Assembly: GCA_963844635.1 (NCBI GenBank)
Contig: CAWJPD010000011.1
Location: forward strand, 248,001 to 312,000
Direction of reading: 5' to 3'
DNA from: JAJPKK01 sp963844635
Lineage (GTDB): Bacteria; Pseudomonadota; Alphaproteobacteria; Rhizobiales; Xanthobacteraceae
Length of the DNA stretch: 64,000 bases
Under the pieces are notes generated by a model. The model was not told the DNA's origin and did not search any database. It saw nothing but the letters and a program-made list of their open reading frames with translations. Of the stretch, positions 20,353 through 28,623 are shown one piece after another. The position numbers were made by a program, and so were the translations under genes. Numbering within the stretch: the stretch's first letter is position 1; the number at the start of each line of letters is the position of its first letter.

Positions 20353-20494
20353 CGCATGATCCCGCAAAGTTGCAGACTTTTCGGACAAGATCATGCGCAA
20401 ATCATCAACGCATCCGTCGTCGAGCGCTGTCCGTGACGGATGCGCAAAGGAGATCGAGCGGGAGGCGTTTCAACCTGAACGCATCCCGCTCTAG
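20353..20494 (+). repeat. Palindromic element copy 3 (full A-B-C)
   Basis: A complete copy. Module A has outer arms GCATGATC/GATCATGC and inner AAAGT/ACTTT. Module B has arms CGCATCCGTC/GACGGATGCG. Module C has arms GAGCGGGA/TCCCGCTC around GCGTTTCAA/TTGAACGC-like arms. It starts on the base after the FAH-gene TAG and ends in CTAG. Confidence 0.9.
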
Positions 20495-20540
20495 GCAGCC
20501 ATCATCATTTCGCGCGAGGACGCCTGAGGGGAACACGGCG

Positions 20541-21440
20541 ATGCTGACCAAACCGGACAAGGTGAAGCTTTACACATTGATGGGCAGCTATCCGAATGCG
20601 ATCGCGCTGAAGGACGGCCGTATCACCTCCGACCTGGTGGAATTCGAATTCGCCGACGTGAAAGTGTCGAACACCGCGTTCAAGCCGCTGGTACGCGATG
20701 CCAGGTTCGACCTTGCCGAGGTGGCGATCGTCACTTTTTTGCAGGCGAAGCATTTCGGCAAGCCGTATGTTCTGATCCCGGCGACTGTGGTCGGCCGCGG
20801 CCAATTGCATACCATCGCCTATAACCCCGAGCGTGGGCACCTCGTGCCCGGCGACCTGAACGGCAAAACCCTCGGGGTGCGCGCCTATACCCAGACGACC
20901 GGCGCCTGGGTGCGTGGCATTCTTGCCGAGGACTACGGTGTCGACCTCGACAGCCTCGAATGGGTGACCTTCGAGGACAGCCATGTCGCCGAATACCATG
21001 ACCCGCCGAACGTGCGCCGCGCCCCTGCGGGGAAGACGTTGCTACAGATGCTGCTCGACGGCGAGATCGCGGCCGGCATTGTCGGCGACACGCTTCCCGA
21101 TGCGCGCCTGAAACCGCTGATCCCCGACCCCGAGACTGCCAACCGCAAATGGGCCGAAAGGCACGGCGGCGTCCCGATCAACCACATGCTGGTGATCCGC
21201 GAACAGCTCGCAAAGACGCGGCCCGACGTCGCGCGCGAGGTCTATCGGCTGTTCGGTGAAGCGAAAGCCGCCGCATTTGCCGCGACCGGCGTTCCCCCGC
21301 TCGACCCGTTGCGCTTCGGCATCGAGCCAAACCGCAGCTCGCTCGAAACCATCATCGCTTTCGCGGTCAAGCAGAAGCTGCTGCCGGGCCCGCTCTCGGT
21401 CGATGACCTGTTCGACGACACCATGCGGTCGCTTGGTTGA
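20541..21440 (+). CDS. 4,5-dihydroxyphthalate decarboxylase-like / periplasmic-binding-fold protein
   Basis: ATG 20541 (MLTKPDKVKLYTLMGSYP) opens a 299-residue protein with the two-lobed fold of the NMT1/SsuA and dihydroxyphthalate-decarboxylase group. Supporting segments are FKPLVRDARFDLAEVAIVTFLQAK, KTLGVRAYTQTTGAWVRGIL and GGVPINHMLVIREQLAK. There is no signal peptide, which favours the cytoplasmic decarboxylase-like subgroup over an ABC binding protein. It follows the FAH-family gene on the same strand, suggesting a shared aromatic-degradation role. The longer upstream frame from 20370 runs through the repeat and is not used. Confidence 0.75.
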   Translation: MLTKPDKVKLYTLMGSYPNAIALKDGRITSDLVEFEFADVKVSNTAFKPLVRDARFDLAEVAIVTFLQAKHFGKPYVLIPATVVGRGQLHTIAYNPERGHLVPGDLNGKTLGVRAYTQTTGAWVRGILAEDYGVDLDSLEWVTFEDSHVAEYHDPPNVRRAPAGKTLLQMLLDGEIAAGIVGDTLPDARLKPLIPDPETANRKWAERHGGVPINHMLVIREQLAKTRPDVAREVYRLFGEAKAAAFAATGVPPLDPLRFGIEPNRSSLETIIAFAVKQKLLPGPLSVDDLFDDTMRSLG

Positions 21441-21456
21441 GGCCTGCCGCCCGGAA

Positions 21457-21471
21457 TTAACCTTCGCTTAA
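21457..21471 (+). promoter_or_regulatory. CtrA-type box TTAA-N7-TTAA upstream of flbT
   Basis: TTAA at 21457-21460 and 21468-21471, with seven bases between and a trailing C, is a perfect CtrA consensus. It lies 55 bases upstream of the flbT ATG. Flagellar genes are classical CtrA targets, which strengthens the call. Confidence 0.6.
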
Positions 21472-21526
21472 CCAAGTTAGCCAACGATTTCCTTTTCGAT
21501 CGGTTTACTTCCGGGAAGGAATCGTC

Positions 21527-21961
21527 ATGCCCCTCAAGGTCGAACTCAAGCCCGGCGAACGTATTCTGATCGGCGACTGCGTCATCACCAACGCCGATCA
21601 ACGTACCCGTCTGATCATCGAAGGCGAAGCGCCGATCCTGCGCGAAAGGGACATCCTGACTTCCAAAACCGCGGACACGCCGGCGAAACGCATCTACCTT
21701 GCCGTGCAGCTCATGTACACGTCGCGCGACGCGACCGCGCATCACCAGATCTATTTTCAGCTGCTTCGCGATATTGTGCGCGCTGCGCCGAGCACATGGG
21801 CATTCATCGAAACCATCAATAATCATATCTTAACAGGCGAACTATACAAAGCATTGAAGCACGCGAAGAAACTCGTTGCGTACGAATTGGAGCTGTTGAA
21901 GCATGCGGAGCGCGGTGCAGGCCTATCGAGCGGTCGCCAGGCAGGTCGCAAGTCCGCGTGA
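21527..21961 (+). CDS. flbT: Flagellin mRNA regulator FlbT
   Basis: A 144-residue post-transcriptional regulator of flagellin synthesis (binds the flagellin mRNA 5' end in Caulobacter). Family features are LKPGERILIGDCVITNADQRTRL, YFQLLRDIVRAAPSTW and NNHILTGELYKALKHAKKLVAYE. The last ~20 residues are read out of the start of flaF, whose ATG at 21903 lies 59 bases before the flbT stop; this long overlap suggests coupled translation. A CtrA-type box is upstream. Confidence 0.93.
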   Translation: MPLKVELKPGERILIGDCVITNADQRTRLIIEGEAPILRERDILTSKTADTPAKRIYLAVQLMYTSRDATAHHQIYFQLLRDIVRAAPSTWAFIETINNHILTGELYKALKHAKKLVAYELELLKHAERGAGLSSGRQAGRKSA

Positions 21962-22268
21962 ACTCGAAGCCGATCTCCTGTTGAAGGCGGCATCACGTTT
22001 GCAGGCGGCGCAGGACAGCTGGGCAGCGGGCAAGCCGGTCCAACTCGATGACGCCCTGATGTTTAATCGTAAGCTGTGGACGATCTTCGTCACCTCGATC
22101 ACCACCCCGCAACATCCATTGCCGACCGAAATCAGGCAGAACGTGGTGCAGCTCGGATTGTTCGTGCTGCATCAGACCATTTCAATCCTGGCTCAGCCGC
22201 GACGCGAAGAGTTGAGCTCGCTGATCCGAATCAATCGGGAAGTGGCAGCCGGCCTGCGCGGCGCCTGA
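21903..22268 (+). CDS. flaF: Flagellar biosynthesis regulator FlaF
   Basis: A 121-residue helical protein: AVQAYRAVARQVASPRELEADLL, LMFNRKLWTIFVTSI and LPTEIRQNVVQLGLFVLHQTI are the conserved FlaF blocks. In alphaproteobacteria it promotes flagellin translation or secretion opposite to FlbT. The pair is usually beside flagellin or hook-region genes, but no other flagellar gene appears in this window, so the pair is separated from its regulon here. A degenerate palindromic element starts 19 bases after its stop. Confidence 0.92.
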   Translation: MRSAVQAYRAVARQVASPRELEADLLLKAASRLQAAQDSWAAGKPVQLDDALMFNRKLWTIFVTSITTPQHPLPTEIRQNVVQLGLFVLHQTISILAQPRREELSSLIRINREVAAGLRGA

Positions 22269-22287
22269 CGCTTGCTCCGTCTTCTTG

Positions 22288-22325
22288 GCGCATGATCCAG
22301 TAAAGTTGCAGGGCGATTCAAAAAT
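22288..22325 (+). repeat. Palindromic element copy 4 (decayed A only)
   Basis: GCGCATGATCCAGTAAAGTT matches the left half of module A. The right half is replaced by GCGATTCAAAAATC, as if modules A and C had been joined by deletion. It lies 19 bases after the flaF stop. Confidence 0.65.
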
Positions 22326-22451
22326 CCTCGGGCTTCGATCACGTTTGACCGGGTGTCGCCGCCGCATCATTTCATGATGGCCCGATCGTGATGACTTGGT
22401 CATGGTGACTCGGCGTCGGCGCAACCACACGGCGCGAGCTCGGAGGTGAGG

Positions 22452-22964
22452 ATGATTGCCATCCAGCGCGGGATCGAAACGGCGATCTTCAGCATGCGCT
22501 GGCTGCTGGCGCCGTTCTTTCTCGGCCTGTTCATCGCGATCCTGGCCCTCCTGTATAAATTCATCATCCAGCTCTATCAGCTGCTGATGCAACTCGCGGA
22601 TGCGAGCACGAACCAGACCGTTGTTGGCGTGCTCAAGCTCGTTGATTTCGCTCTGATCGCCAACCTGCTCCTGATGGCGGTGTTCGCCGCTCATGCAAAT
22701 CTCATCCATAAGGTCGAACCAGAAGAACATCCCGATTGGCCCGATGAGCTGACCCGCCACGACATCGGCGGCCTCAGACAGAAGCTGCTTGGATCGATCG
22801 TCGCCATTGCCACGATCGAGACGCTGGAGTGGTATTTCGATCTCAATTCTTATTCCGATCTATCCAAGCTGCCCTGGGTCATCGGTTTTCAGCTTGCCTT
22901 CATCGCCTCCGCGCTGATGCTCGCCGCCGCCGATCGGCTGACCAGAGACGCGGCCCATCGCTGA
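22452..22964 (+). CDS. YqhA / UPF0114-family membrane protein
   Basis: A 170-residue protein with about four transmembrane helices: WLLAPFFLGLFIAILALLY, FALIANLLLMAVFAAH, KLLGSIVAIATIETLEWYF and WVIGFQLAFIASALMLAAADRL. The N-terminal ETAIFSMRWLLAPFFLGL is the UPF0114 signature. The chosen ATG 22452 follows a strong GGAGGTGAGG ribosome site; a GTG six bases upstream would overlap it. Function is unknown; the family is inner-membrane. Confidence 0.88.
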   Translation: MIAIQRGIETAIFSMRWLLAPFFLGLFIAILALLYKFIIQLYQLLMQLADASTNQTVVGVLKLVDFALIANLLLMAVFAAHANLIHKVEPEEHPDWPDELTRHDIGGLRQKLLGSIVAIATIETLEWYFDLNSYSDLSKLPWVIGFQLAFIASALMLAAADRLTRDAAHR

Positions 22965-23001
22965 CGCTAAGGCCGCTGGCATGGCGCGGCCGCGGAGGCG
23001 C

Positions 23002-24042
23002 CTACTTTGCCCCTTCCCCGATGATCGCCTTCACCTCGGCAATGATCTCGGGCGGCGTGGCGTAGAGCGTAGCGAGCATCTTGTCGATCTCGGCGCCCTT
23101 CACCGGATTGACCTCAAGGCTGCGCATCGTCGCTTCGGCGATGTATTCGGGGTCGGCAAGCGTGGCATCGAAGGCCGCGCGCAGTGCCTGTTTGCGGTCT
23201 TCGGGAATGCCGGGCGGCCCGATCAGCGGCCGGCCGACCTGCTGGCGGCTCAGGATCATCGCCACGATCCGGCGCTGCCGCTCGGTGGTCGCAAGATCCA
23301 TGATCAGTGGCACGTCAGGCAGTTCGGCGCTCTTTTTCATCGCAAGCTGCACCAGCACGTTCAGCTTGGATGTGCCGATCCAGTCGGGCCGCTGCAGGCG
23401 CACGCTCGACCACGTCCAGCCGCATCGGCCATCGATCTCGCCGCGTTCCAGCGCCAGCGTGATGTCGGCACCGCCCGCATAGCCCGAAACCAGGCGCAGC
23501 TTGGTGCCGAACACGTTCCGCAGCATGATGGCGAAGATATCGGGATCGGTCGCCGAGCCTTCACCGCCGACCGTGAACGGGATTCGCAACGCGTCGTCCC
23601 AGGTCTTCACCTTGGAGTGCTCGGACGTCGCGCAGATGCTGACCTCATCGGTGGTGCTGCCGATCCACGTGAACTTGCGCGAATCGAATTTGGCGTTGCT
23701 GGCGCCGACCAGCGGCTCCATTTCCATGCCGCGCGCGATGATGCCGAGCGTCGCGCCGTCGCGCGGCGCCGCATTGTACAAATAGAGCGCCGTGCGCAGA
23801 CTGCCGGCGCCCAGCATGTTCTGCGGAATGACGGTCGGGTTGCCCGGGATGTACTTGCCAAGATAACGCGCCAGGAGCCGGCCCAACGCATCATAGCCGC
23901 CGCCAACACCGAAGCCGATCTCGATGGTCACGGTGCGCCCGCGATAGAAGGCCTCGACGGGGTCCGCACGGGCCCGTTCGGCCCCGGCACCGAGCAAGGC
24001 AATGATGAGCGCGCCCGCTGCGATGGTGTTCCGCCGGATCAT
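23002..24042 (-). CDS. TctC-like tripartite-transporter substrate-binding protein
   Basis: A 346-residue exported protein. ATG 24042 gives a classic signal (IRRNTIAAGALIIALLGAGA...ARA, residues 2-26), then FYRGRTVTIEIGFGVGGGYDALGRLLARYL and IPGNPTVIPQNMLGAGSL, which are the carboxylate-binding loops of the Bug/TctC group. It is at the 3' end of a minus-strand series after the MFS gene. No TctA/TctB membrane partners are present, which is common for this expanded family in soil alphaproteobacteria. The ligand is unknown. The longer open frame to 24339 adds non-conserved residues. Confidence 0.82.
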   Translation of the reverse strand: MIRRNTIAAGALIIALLGAGAERARADPVEAFYRGRTVTIEIGFGVGGGYDALGRLLARYLGKYIPGNPTVIPQNMLGAGSLRTALYLYNAAPRDGATLGIIARGMEMEPLVGASNAKFDSRKFTWIGSTTDEVSICATSEHSKVKTWDDALRIPFTVGGEGSATDPDIFAIMLRNVFGTKLRLVSGYAGGADITLALERGEIDGRCGWTWSSVRLQRPDWIGTSKLNVLVQLAMKKSAELPDVPLIMDLATTERQRRIVAMILSRQQVGRPLIGPPGIPEDRKQALRAAFDATLADPEYIAEATMRSLEVNPVKGAEIDKMLATLYATPPEIIAEVKAIIGEGAK

Positions 24043-24202
24043 GGTTTGCGCTCTCCCTGTCGTCCACGCGCCGTCTTGGCGCTGCGCGGTCCCGCCCATG
24101 TTACGTCGGCTCGGTCGGTGAGGGCAGCCTTTATCGTCGTACAATTTGCCGCTGCCTGCTTCTGCCGGCCGGCGCATTTCAGCGGCGGTCGCGATCGCGT
24201 TT

Positions 24203-24240
24203 CGTAGGACGGGTGAGCCGCACGCTCGGCCCATCCTACG
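24203..24240. repeat. Short intergenic inverted repeat (CGTAGGA... / ...TCCTACG)
   Basis: The arms CGTAGGACGGG (24203-24213) and CCCATCCTACG (24230-24240) pair with one mismatch around a 16-base centre. It lies in the 223-base gap between the MFS stop and the TctC-like gene start. It could be a REP-type element or processing hairpin; nothing else is recognisable in that gap. Confidence 0.6.
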
Positions 24241-24265
24241 CGTTGTGCGATTGCGCCAGCCGGGG

Positions 24266-25546
24266 CTACGCGGCTTCGGCCGTGAGTCTGCGCCCTCGTG
24301 TCTCGGGAAGCAGCAGCGCAGCGATCGCGAGCAGCCCATAGGCCACTATGGCGAAGACCCCGATCGACTGACCGAGCGACAGCGTCGCACTCAACATGCC
24401 AACCAGGAACGGGTTGAGGGCGGCAATGCCGCGGCCGAAATTGTACGCGAACCCCTGACCCGAACCGCGCATCCGGGTCGGGAAAAGCTCGGTGAGAAAA
24501 GCGCCGATCCCCGAATAGACGCCCTGCGAAAAGAACCCGAGCGGGAAGCCGAGGAACAACATCAGCGCATCATTCACGGGAATCTGCGTGTAGGCGATCA
24601 CGGTCACGATCGAGCAGGCTGCAAAGAGGAGGAGATTGGACCGGCGGCCGAGCCGGTCGGTCAGCCAGGCGCCTACCGTGCCGCCGATCAGCGACCCCAG
24701 AATGATGACGGCGAGATACCCCCCCGTCCCCAGCACCGTGAGCTGGCGCTCGGTGCGCAAATAGGTCGGCAGCCAAGTCGTGATGGCATAGTAGCCGCCC
24801 TGTGCACCGGTCGAGAGCAGGCAGGTCAGCGCCGTCGTGCGCAAGATCGGCGGCGAGAAGATCTCCAGGAAATTCGCTCTCCTGCCGGCGGCGGCAAGCT
24901 TCTGCTGGGTTTCGGAAAAGACCGGCGGTTCCTTGACGAAACGCCGCAGGAAAAGCACCAGCAGAGCTGGTGAAAGGCCGACCCAGAACAGAGCCCGCCA
25001 AGCCGCTTCCTGAGGGAATACACTAAAGAGCAGCGTCGCCAACAAGGCGGCGATCCCCCAACCGATCGGCCACGCCGATTGCAAGGTGCCTACCGCCTTG
25101 CCGCGATGTTCGGCCCGGATCACCTCGCCCATCAACACGGCGCCCGCCGCCCACTCGCCGCCAAAACCAAAGCCCATCAGCGCGCGGAAAATCAACAGCT
25201 CGGCATAGCTCTGCGCAAAGCCGCAGAGGAACGTGAACACCGCAAACCAGGCGATCGTGATTTGCAGCGTGCGCACGCGTCCGAGGCGGTCCGAAACGGC
25301 GCCGGCAATCCAGCCGCCAATTGCGGACGACACCAGCGTCGCAGTGCCAATCAATCCAGCATCTGCATTGTTGATGCCGAAGGCTGCGACGATCGCCGGA
25401 ATGGCGAAGCTGAACATCTGGACGTCCATGGCGTCGAGCATCCAGCCGCCAACGCATGCCCAGAACGTGTTCCGTTCGAGCGAACTCATTTCCGCATACC
25501 AGGCTGTCGGATGATGGTCGCTGGAGGTGATCGCGGTCGTTTGCAT
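24266..25546 (-). CDS. MFS transporter, aromatic acid / carboxylate : H+ symporter type
   Basis: A 426-residue permease with about 12 predicted transmembrane helices. Signature loops are GAVSDRLGRVRTLQ between TM2 and TM3 and WLTDRLGRRSN between TM8 and TM9, with GWMLDAMDVQMFSFAIP in TM1 (the Asp in GxxxDxxD is typical of the AAHS/ShiA-like group). ATG 25546 (MQTTAITSSDHHPTAWY) gives the usual cytoplasmic leader. It lies 261 bases downstream of the heme/beta-propeller gene on the same strand. A substrate such as a benzoate-like or shikimate-like acid is only a family-level guess. Confidence 0.88.
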   Translation of the reverse strand: MQTTAITSSDHHPTAWYAEMSSLERNTFWACVGGWMLDAMDVQMFSFAIPAIVAAFGINNADAGLIGTATLVSSAIGGWIAGAVSDRLGRVRTLQITIAWFAVFTFLCGFAQSYAELLIFRALMGFGFGGEWAAGAVLMGEVIRAEHRGKAVGTLQSAWPIGWGIAALLATLLFSVFPQEAAWRALFWVGLSPALLVLFLRRFVKEPPVFSETQQKLAAAGRRANFLEIFSPPILRTTALTCLLSTGAQGGYYAITTWLPTYLRTERQLTVLGTGGYLAVIILGSLIGGTVGAWLTDRLGRRSNLLLFAACSIVTVIAYTQIPVNDALMLFLGFPLGFFSQGVYSGIGAFLTELFPTRMRGSGQGFAYNFGRGIAALNPFLVGMLSATLSLGQSIGVFAIVAYGLLAIAALLLPETRGRRLTAEAA

Positions 25547-25713
25547 CTCGCACCCCGCATGGCGGCCCGGGCCTGCCACACACGTTCCATATGTGGTGCC
25601 GCTGCCGCCTATATGTGCTGCGGCGGCCCGGAGACGAGGACTGAGGCTACGTCTGCCGCGGCCCGCCCTGCACCCTGCGCGATTTGGCCACGCGGGCCTG
25701 CGGCCAAAGAACT

Positions 25714-25732
25714 GGCCGGGACGAGCCCGGCC
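25714..25732. terminator. Hairpin GGCCGGG-N5-CCCGGCC
   Basis: A perfect 7-bp GC stem with a 5-base loop, about 75 bases past the stop of the minus-strand heme/beta-propeller gene. There is no T-run, so it may be a repeat element or a pause/processing site rather than a true intrinsic terminator. Confidence 0.4.
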
Positions 25733-25807
25733 ATTCGAGGAGCGCGGCGGCCATCGGGCTTGCGCAGGCGTGTCGCGCCTCTGCGCGGACCGCCGATCGA
25801 GAACGCG

Positions 25808-27481
25808 TCAATTGAGCGGTTCGACCCGCACGATCGAGGCGCCGTGATTGCTGCCGACCCAGAGCACGCTCTTGCCGCCGGTGTCCTGCACGAAGACGCG
25901 ACGTATATTGGTCCGACGCGGCAGCAGGTAATCGGTGATCTCGCCGGTCTTGGTGTCGAGCCGGGAGACGTGGTCGTTCATCATCGAACCGGTCCACACC
26001 TCCGAGGCGTCCTTGTTCGGCACCACGTCGTAAGGCGCGGCGAACTTGCTCGGCAGCGGATATTCCTTGATTGCCGCCGTGTTCGGATCGAACAGCGCGA
26101 TGGCATTGCCGCCATATTCGGCAAACCACAGCCGGTTCTGGGCGTCGACGCGGCCGCGGCGGGGCCGCGAATTCTTGATCGGCGTCTCGAAAATCGTGGT
26201 CTCGCCGGTCTTGGCATCGCGCAGGCCAATGCTGGTGCCGCCGAATTCCAACTGATAGACGTTGTTGTACTGATCGGTCGGCATGCCGTAGGCCGAAATC
26301 TGCTTGCCGCGCAAATCCTTCGATTCGCCGAGATTCTCGTACTCGCCGGTCTTGACGTCCAGGCGGTACATCGCGTGGATATCCTGATTGTTGCTCCACA
26401 CCTTGCCGTCGATATCGTCGTGCTGTGGCGACACCATCGAGGCCTGCGCCGAGGTCGACTGCCACTCCTTCGGATAAGGATAAGTGGTCACCTGGTGTGT
26501 CGTCCGATCGATCTTCGCCAGGCCGGCCTGATACATCAACGCCAGCCAGACATTCTGCTGCTTGCCGTCAAGTTCGATTTCGAGACTGCCCTTCGGCTCT
26601 TCGGGCTTGAGGGCGGGGATCGGGATGTCGGTCACCTTGCCCGTCTTAGGGTCCAACACGCCGGCGTATTCGCTGCCGAAGTCGGAGTACCAGACCATGC
26701 CGTCGCGATCGACGATCACGTCGTGGGGCTGCGCTTCCTTGCGCGGCAAATCGTACTCGGTGATGATCACCTTGGTGGAGGCGCCCTTCGGGCGCGGCAG
26801 CGTCTGCAACTCGTAATTGCGATCGCCGGTGGCGCTAAGGTCGACGCCCGCGAGCCACGCCGAGGTCGCCTCGAATTGCGACGGCGGCATCGGCGAGCGG
26901 TCGCTGCGTGGTCCGGGCAGCAGCACCTGCGGACGCGTCGGCATGCTGCCCGGCGCATAGCGGCCCATCCGCTTGAAAATCTGCTTGAACTCGTCGGCGT
27001 CGTGGACCGAGTTGAAGACGCGCTGCAACGTGTGGCAGCTCACGCAGTTCGTCATGTTGCGCTTGAGATTGTCAGGCCCGGGCGCGCTGAGGAGCCACTC
27101 CGCATTGGAGAGTTGCTCGATCGTGTCGGTGGCTTTGACCAGCTTGAGGTCGGCATTCGCGCTTCCCACGGCGATATCCACCGACGAAGGGGCGGCGAGG
27201 CCGTAACCGCCGGCGCGGATCGTGAGATAATAATGGCCGGGGTCAAGTCGACCTGCGGGGAAGCTGTATTGACCCTTGGCATCGGTCACCACCGTGAGCG
27301 TGATCGGCGATCCCGCCTTTTGCGCGCTCACCAGCACGCCTTCCATCGCGCCTTCCTCGGCCGAACTGACGTGGCCGGTCAATGCCGCGCCTTGCGCCAG
27401 CGCGCCTTCGGAGAGGCCCGCCTGCATCAGGAGACCGAACAGGCTGGCGCTCGCCAACAGCGAAACATGTTTCATCTGCAT
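25808..27481 (-). CDS. Exported heme-c protein: carboxypeptidase-regulatory-like domain, CxxCH, beta-propeller (virginiamycin B lyase-like)
   Basis: A 557-residue secreted protein. Residues 1-30 form a signal peptide (KHVSLLASASLFGLLMQ...ALAQ). Residues ~32-115 resemble a carboxypeptidase-regulatory/CnaB-like beta sandwich (GALTGHVSS; DAKGQYSFPAGRLDPGHYYL). A single c-type heme motif CVSCH is at 146-150. From ~230 on, repeated blade motifs follow: QPHDVIVDRDGMVWYSDF, GVLDPKTGKVTDIPIP and NRLWFAEYGGNAIALFD, a six- or seven-bladed propeller like Vgb lyase/SMP-30. Likely a periplasmic redox or binding protein. ATG 27481 or 27475 are both possible starts. The substrate is unknown; the downstream MFS and TctC-like genes may be functionally linked. 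Confidence 0.8.
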   Translation of the reverse strand: MQMKHVSLLASASLFGLLMQAGLSEGALAQGAALTGHVSSAEEGAMEGVLVSAQKAGSPITLTVVTDAKGQYSFPAGRLDPGHYYLTIRAGGYGLAAPSSVDIAVGSANADLKLVKATDTIEQLSNAEWLLSAPGPDNLKRNMTNCVSCHTLQRVFNSVHDADEFKQIFKRMGRYAPGSMPTRPQVLLPGPRSDRSPMPPSQFEATSAWLAGVDLSATGDRNYELQTLPRPKGASTKVIITEYDLPRKEAQPHDVIVDRDGMVWYSDFGSEYAGVLDPKTGKVTDIPIPALKPEEPKGSLEIELDGKQQNVWLALMYQAGLAKIDRTTHQVTTYPYPKEWQSTSAQASMVSPQHDDIDGKVWSNNQDIHAMYRLDVKTGEYENLGESKDLRGKQISAYGMPTDQYNNVYQLEFGGTSIGLRDAKTGETTIFETPIKNSRPRRGRVDAQNRLWFAEYGGNAIALFDPNTAAIKEYPLPSKFAAPYDVVPNKDASEVWTGSMMNDHVSRLDTKTGEITDYLLPRRTNIRRVFVQDTGGKSVLWVGSNHGASIVRVEPLN

Positions 27482-27764
27482 GGTGTATCTCCCGAGGCTT
27501 GGCTGAGCCAATTGACGCAGCCGATATAGGCGTTCTTGAAGCACGCCGGGGGCTGCCTAAAAAGGCGCGGCTGCTCGCGATCCGAGATGCGCATCGAAGC
27601 TGCTCAATCCCGGCGGTCAGCGCAACGATGAACAGGCCGCGGAGTCGCGTTCCAATCGAACGCCGCAGTATCGACGGGAACCAGGCGAACCGGCAAGCGA
27701 AATCAACGCGGGCAGCCGCTGCCGACGGCCGCAACACGGTTAAGGTTTGTGAACTGCCCCGGCG

Positions 27765-28514
27765 CTATCGCCTGTTGCAAGCGACGCCGCCGGGAGAAGG
27801 AGCGAGCACCGGCTCCAGAACCGGCTTGAAAGTGGGCATCAGCTTCTTCTTATGGGCCGGGATGGCCCGATAGACCTGCTTCGTTGCCTCGACAAGGTGG
27901 ACCCCCGCGAAGGGCGCTGAAACCGTGGCGCCGGTGCGCTCCCAGGCCACCGCCGAACGCAGGAACCAACGCCGGTCGATGGGGGGGATGTAAAGGGCAT
28001 CACCCCAGGCGGTCGGCGTGAACCAGCTCTCGCGTAACAGATGCGTGATCTGCGAGCGAGAATACGGGCGGCCTTGACCGAATGGCGTCGTATCCATTCG
28101 CGCCCAAAGCCCGCGCCGGTTCGGCACCACCGCAAGGATGCGGCCTCCGGCCGCGAGGACCCGCCAAACCTGACGAAGCAATGCCGTCACGTCCGGGCTG
28201 TTTTCTAGCGCATGCACCAGGAGGATGCGGTCGATCGAGGAATCCGGCAGGGGCAGTTCGCATTCCTCCACGAGAGCGGCAAGCGTCGGGCGCGCCGAAG
28301 GCCATTTCACCACCCCTTGCGCGGCCGGCATGAAGGCAAGGCAACGCTCTGCCTCCTCACGAAAAAGTCCGAGATAAGGAGTGGCATAGCCGATCCCGAG
28401 CAGGCTTTGGCCGGCGTTCCCGGTCCACAATCGGCGGATGCCGCGGCCGATGAACCGCCGAGCCACCGTGCCGAGCGGGTGCGCATAGAAATCGCGAAGG
28501 TCGACGACGTCCAT
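27765..28514 (-). CDS. Class I SAM-dependent methyltransferase (Methyltransf_11-like)
   Basis: A 249-residue protein. SAM motif I is degenerate (LLGIGYATPYL), but the later motifs LPLPDSSIDRILLVHALEN (post-II/motif II) and RVLAAGGRILAVVPN (motif III) are clear. It ends in a Lys-rich tail (AHKKKLMPTFKPVLEP). It is divergent from gloB with a 109-base intergenic region. The target is unknown. The weak glycine loop may mean altered cofactor binding, but the frame is intact. Confidence 0.8.
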   Translation of the reverse strand: MDVVDLRDFYAHPLGTVARRFIGRGIRRLWTGNAGQSLLGIGYATPYLGLFREEAERCLAFMPAAQGVVKWPSARPTLAALVEECELPLPDSSIDRILLVHALENSPDVTALLRQVWRVLAAGGRILAVVPNRRGLWARMDTTPFGQGRPYSRSQITHLLRESWFTPTAWGDALYIPPIDRRWFLRSAVAWERTGATVSAPFAGVHLVEATKQVYRAIPAHKKKLMPTFKPVLEPVLAPSPGGVACNRR

Positions 28515-28623
28515 GGCCTAGGCTATCACGGTGCATGGCCGCGCCGCGATGCGGCAACCGGCGGCGTTCCGCGCCGGATTGGCCGGTCGAGCTACAGATT
28601 TCCCGAACCGATGTGGCAAATCC

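Noticed and set aside
21903..21961. flbT/flaF overlap as a frameshift artefact
   Set aside because: Both proteins have their conserved blocks in single uninterrupted frames, so the 59-base overlap was kept as real.
22981..24207. Plus-strand open frame of about 400 codons opposite the TctC-like gene
   Set aside because: The minus-strand protein has a signal peptide and family motifs; the plus-strand translation does not resemble any protein.
25079..27529. Very long open frame on the plus strand opposite the heme/beta-propeller gene
   Set aside because: It mirrors the codon structure of the minus-strand gene, is rich in Arg/His/Ala low-complexity and matches no family; high GC makes such antisense frames common.
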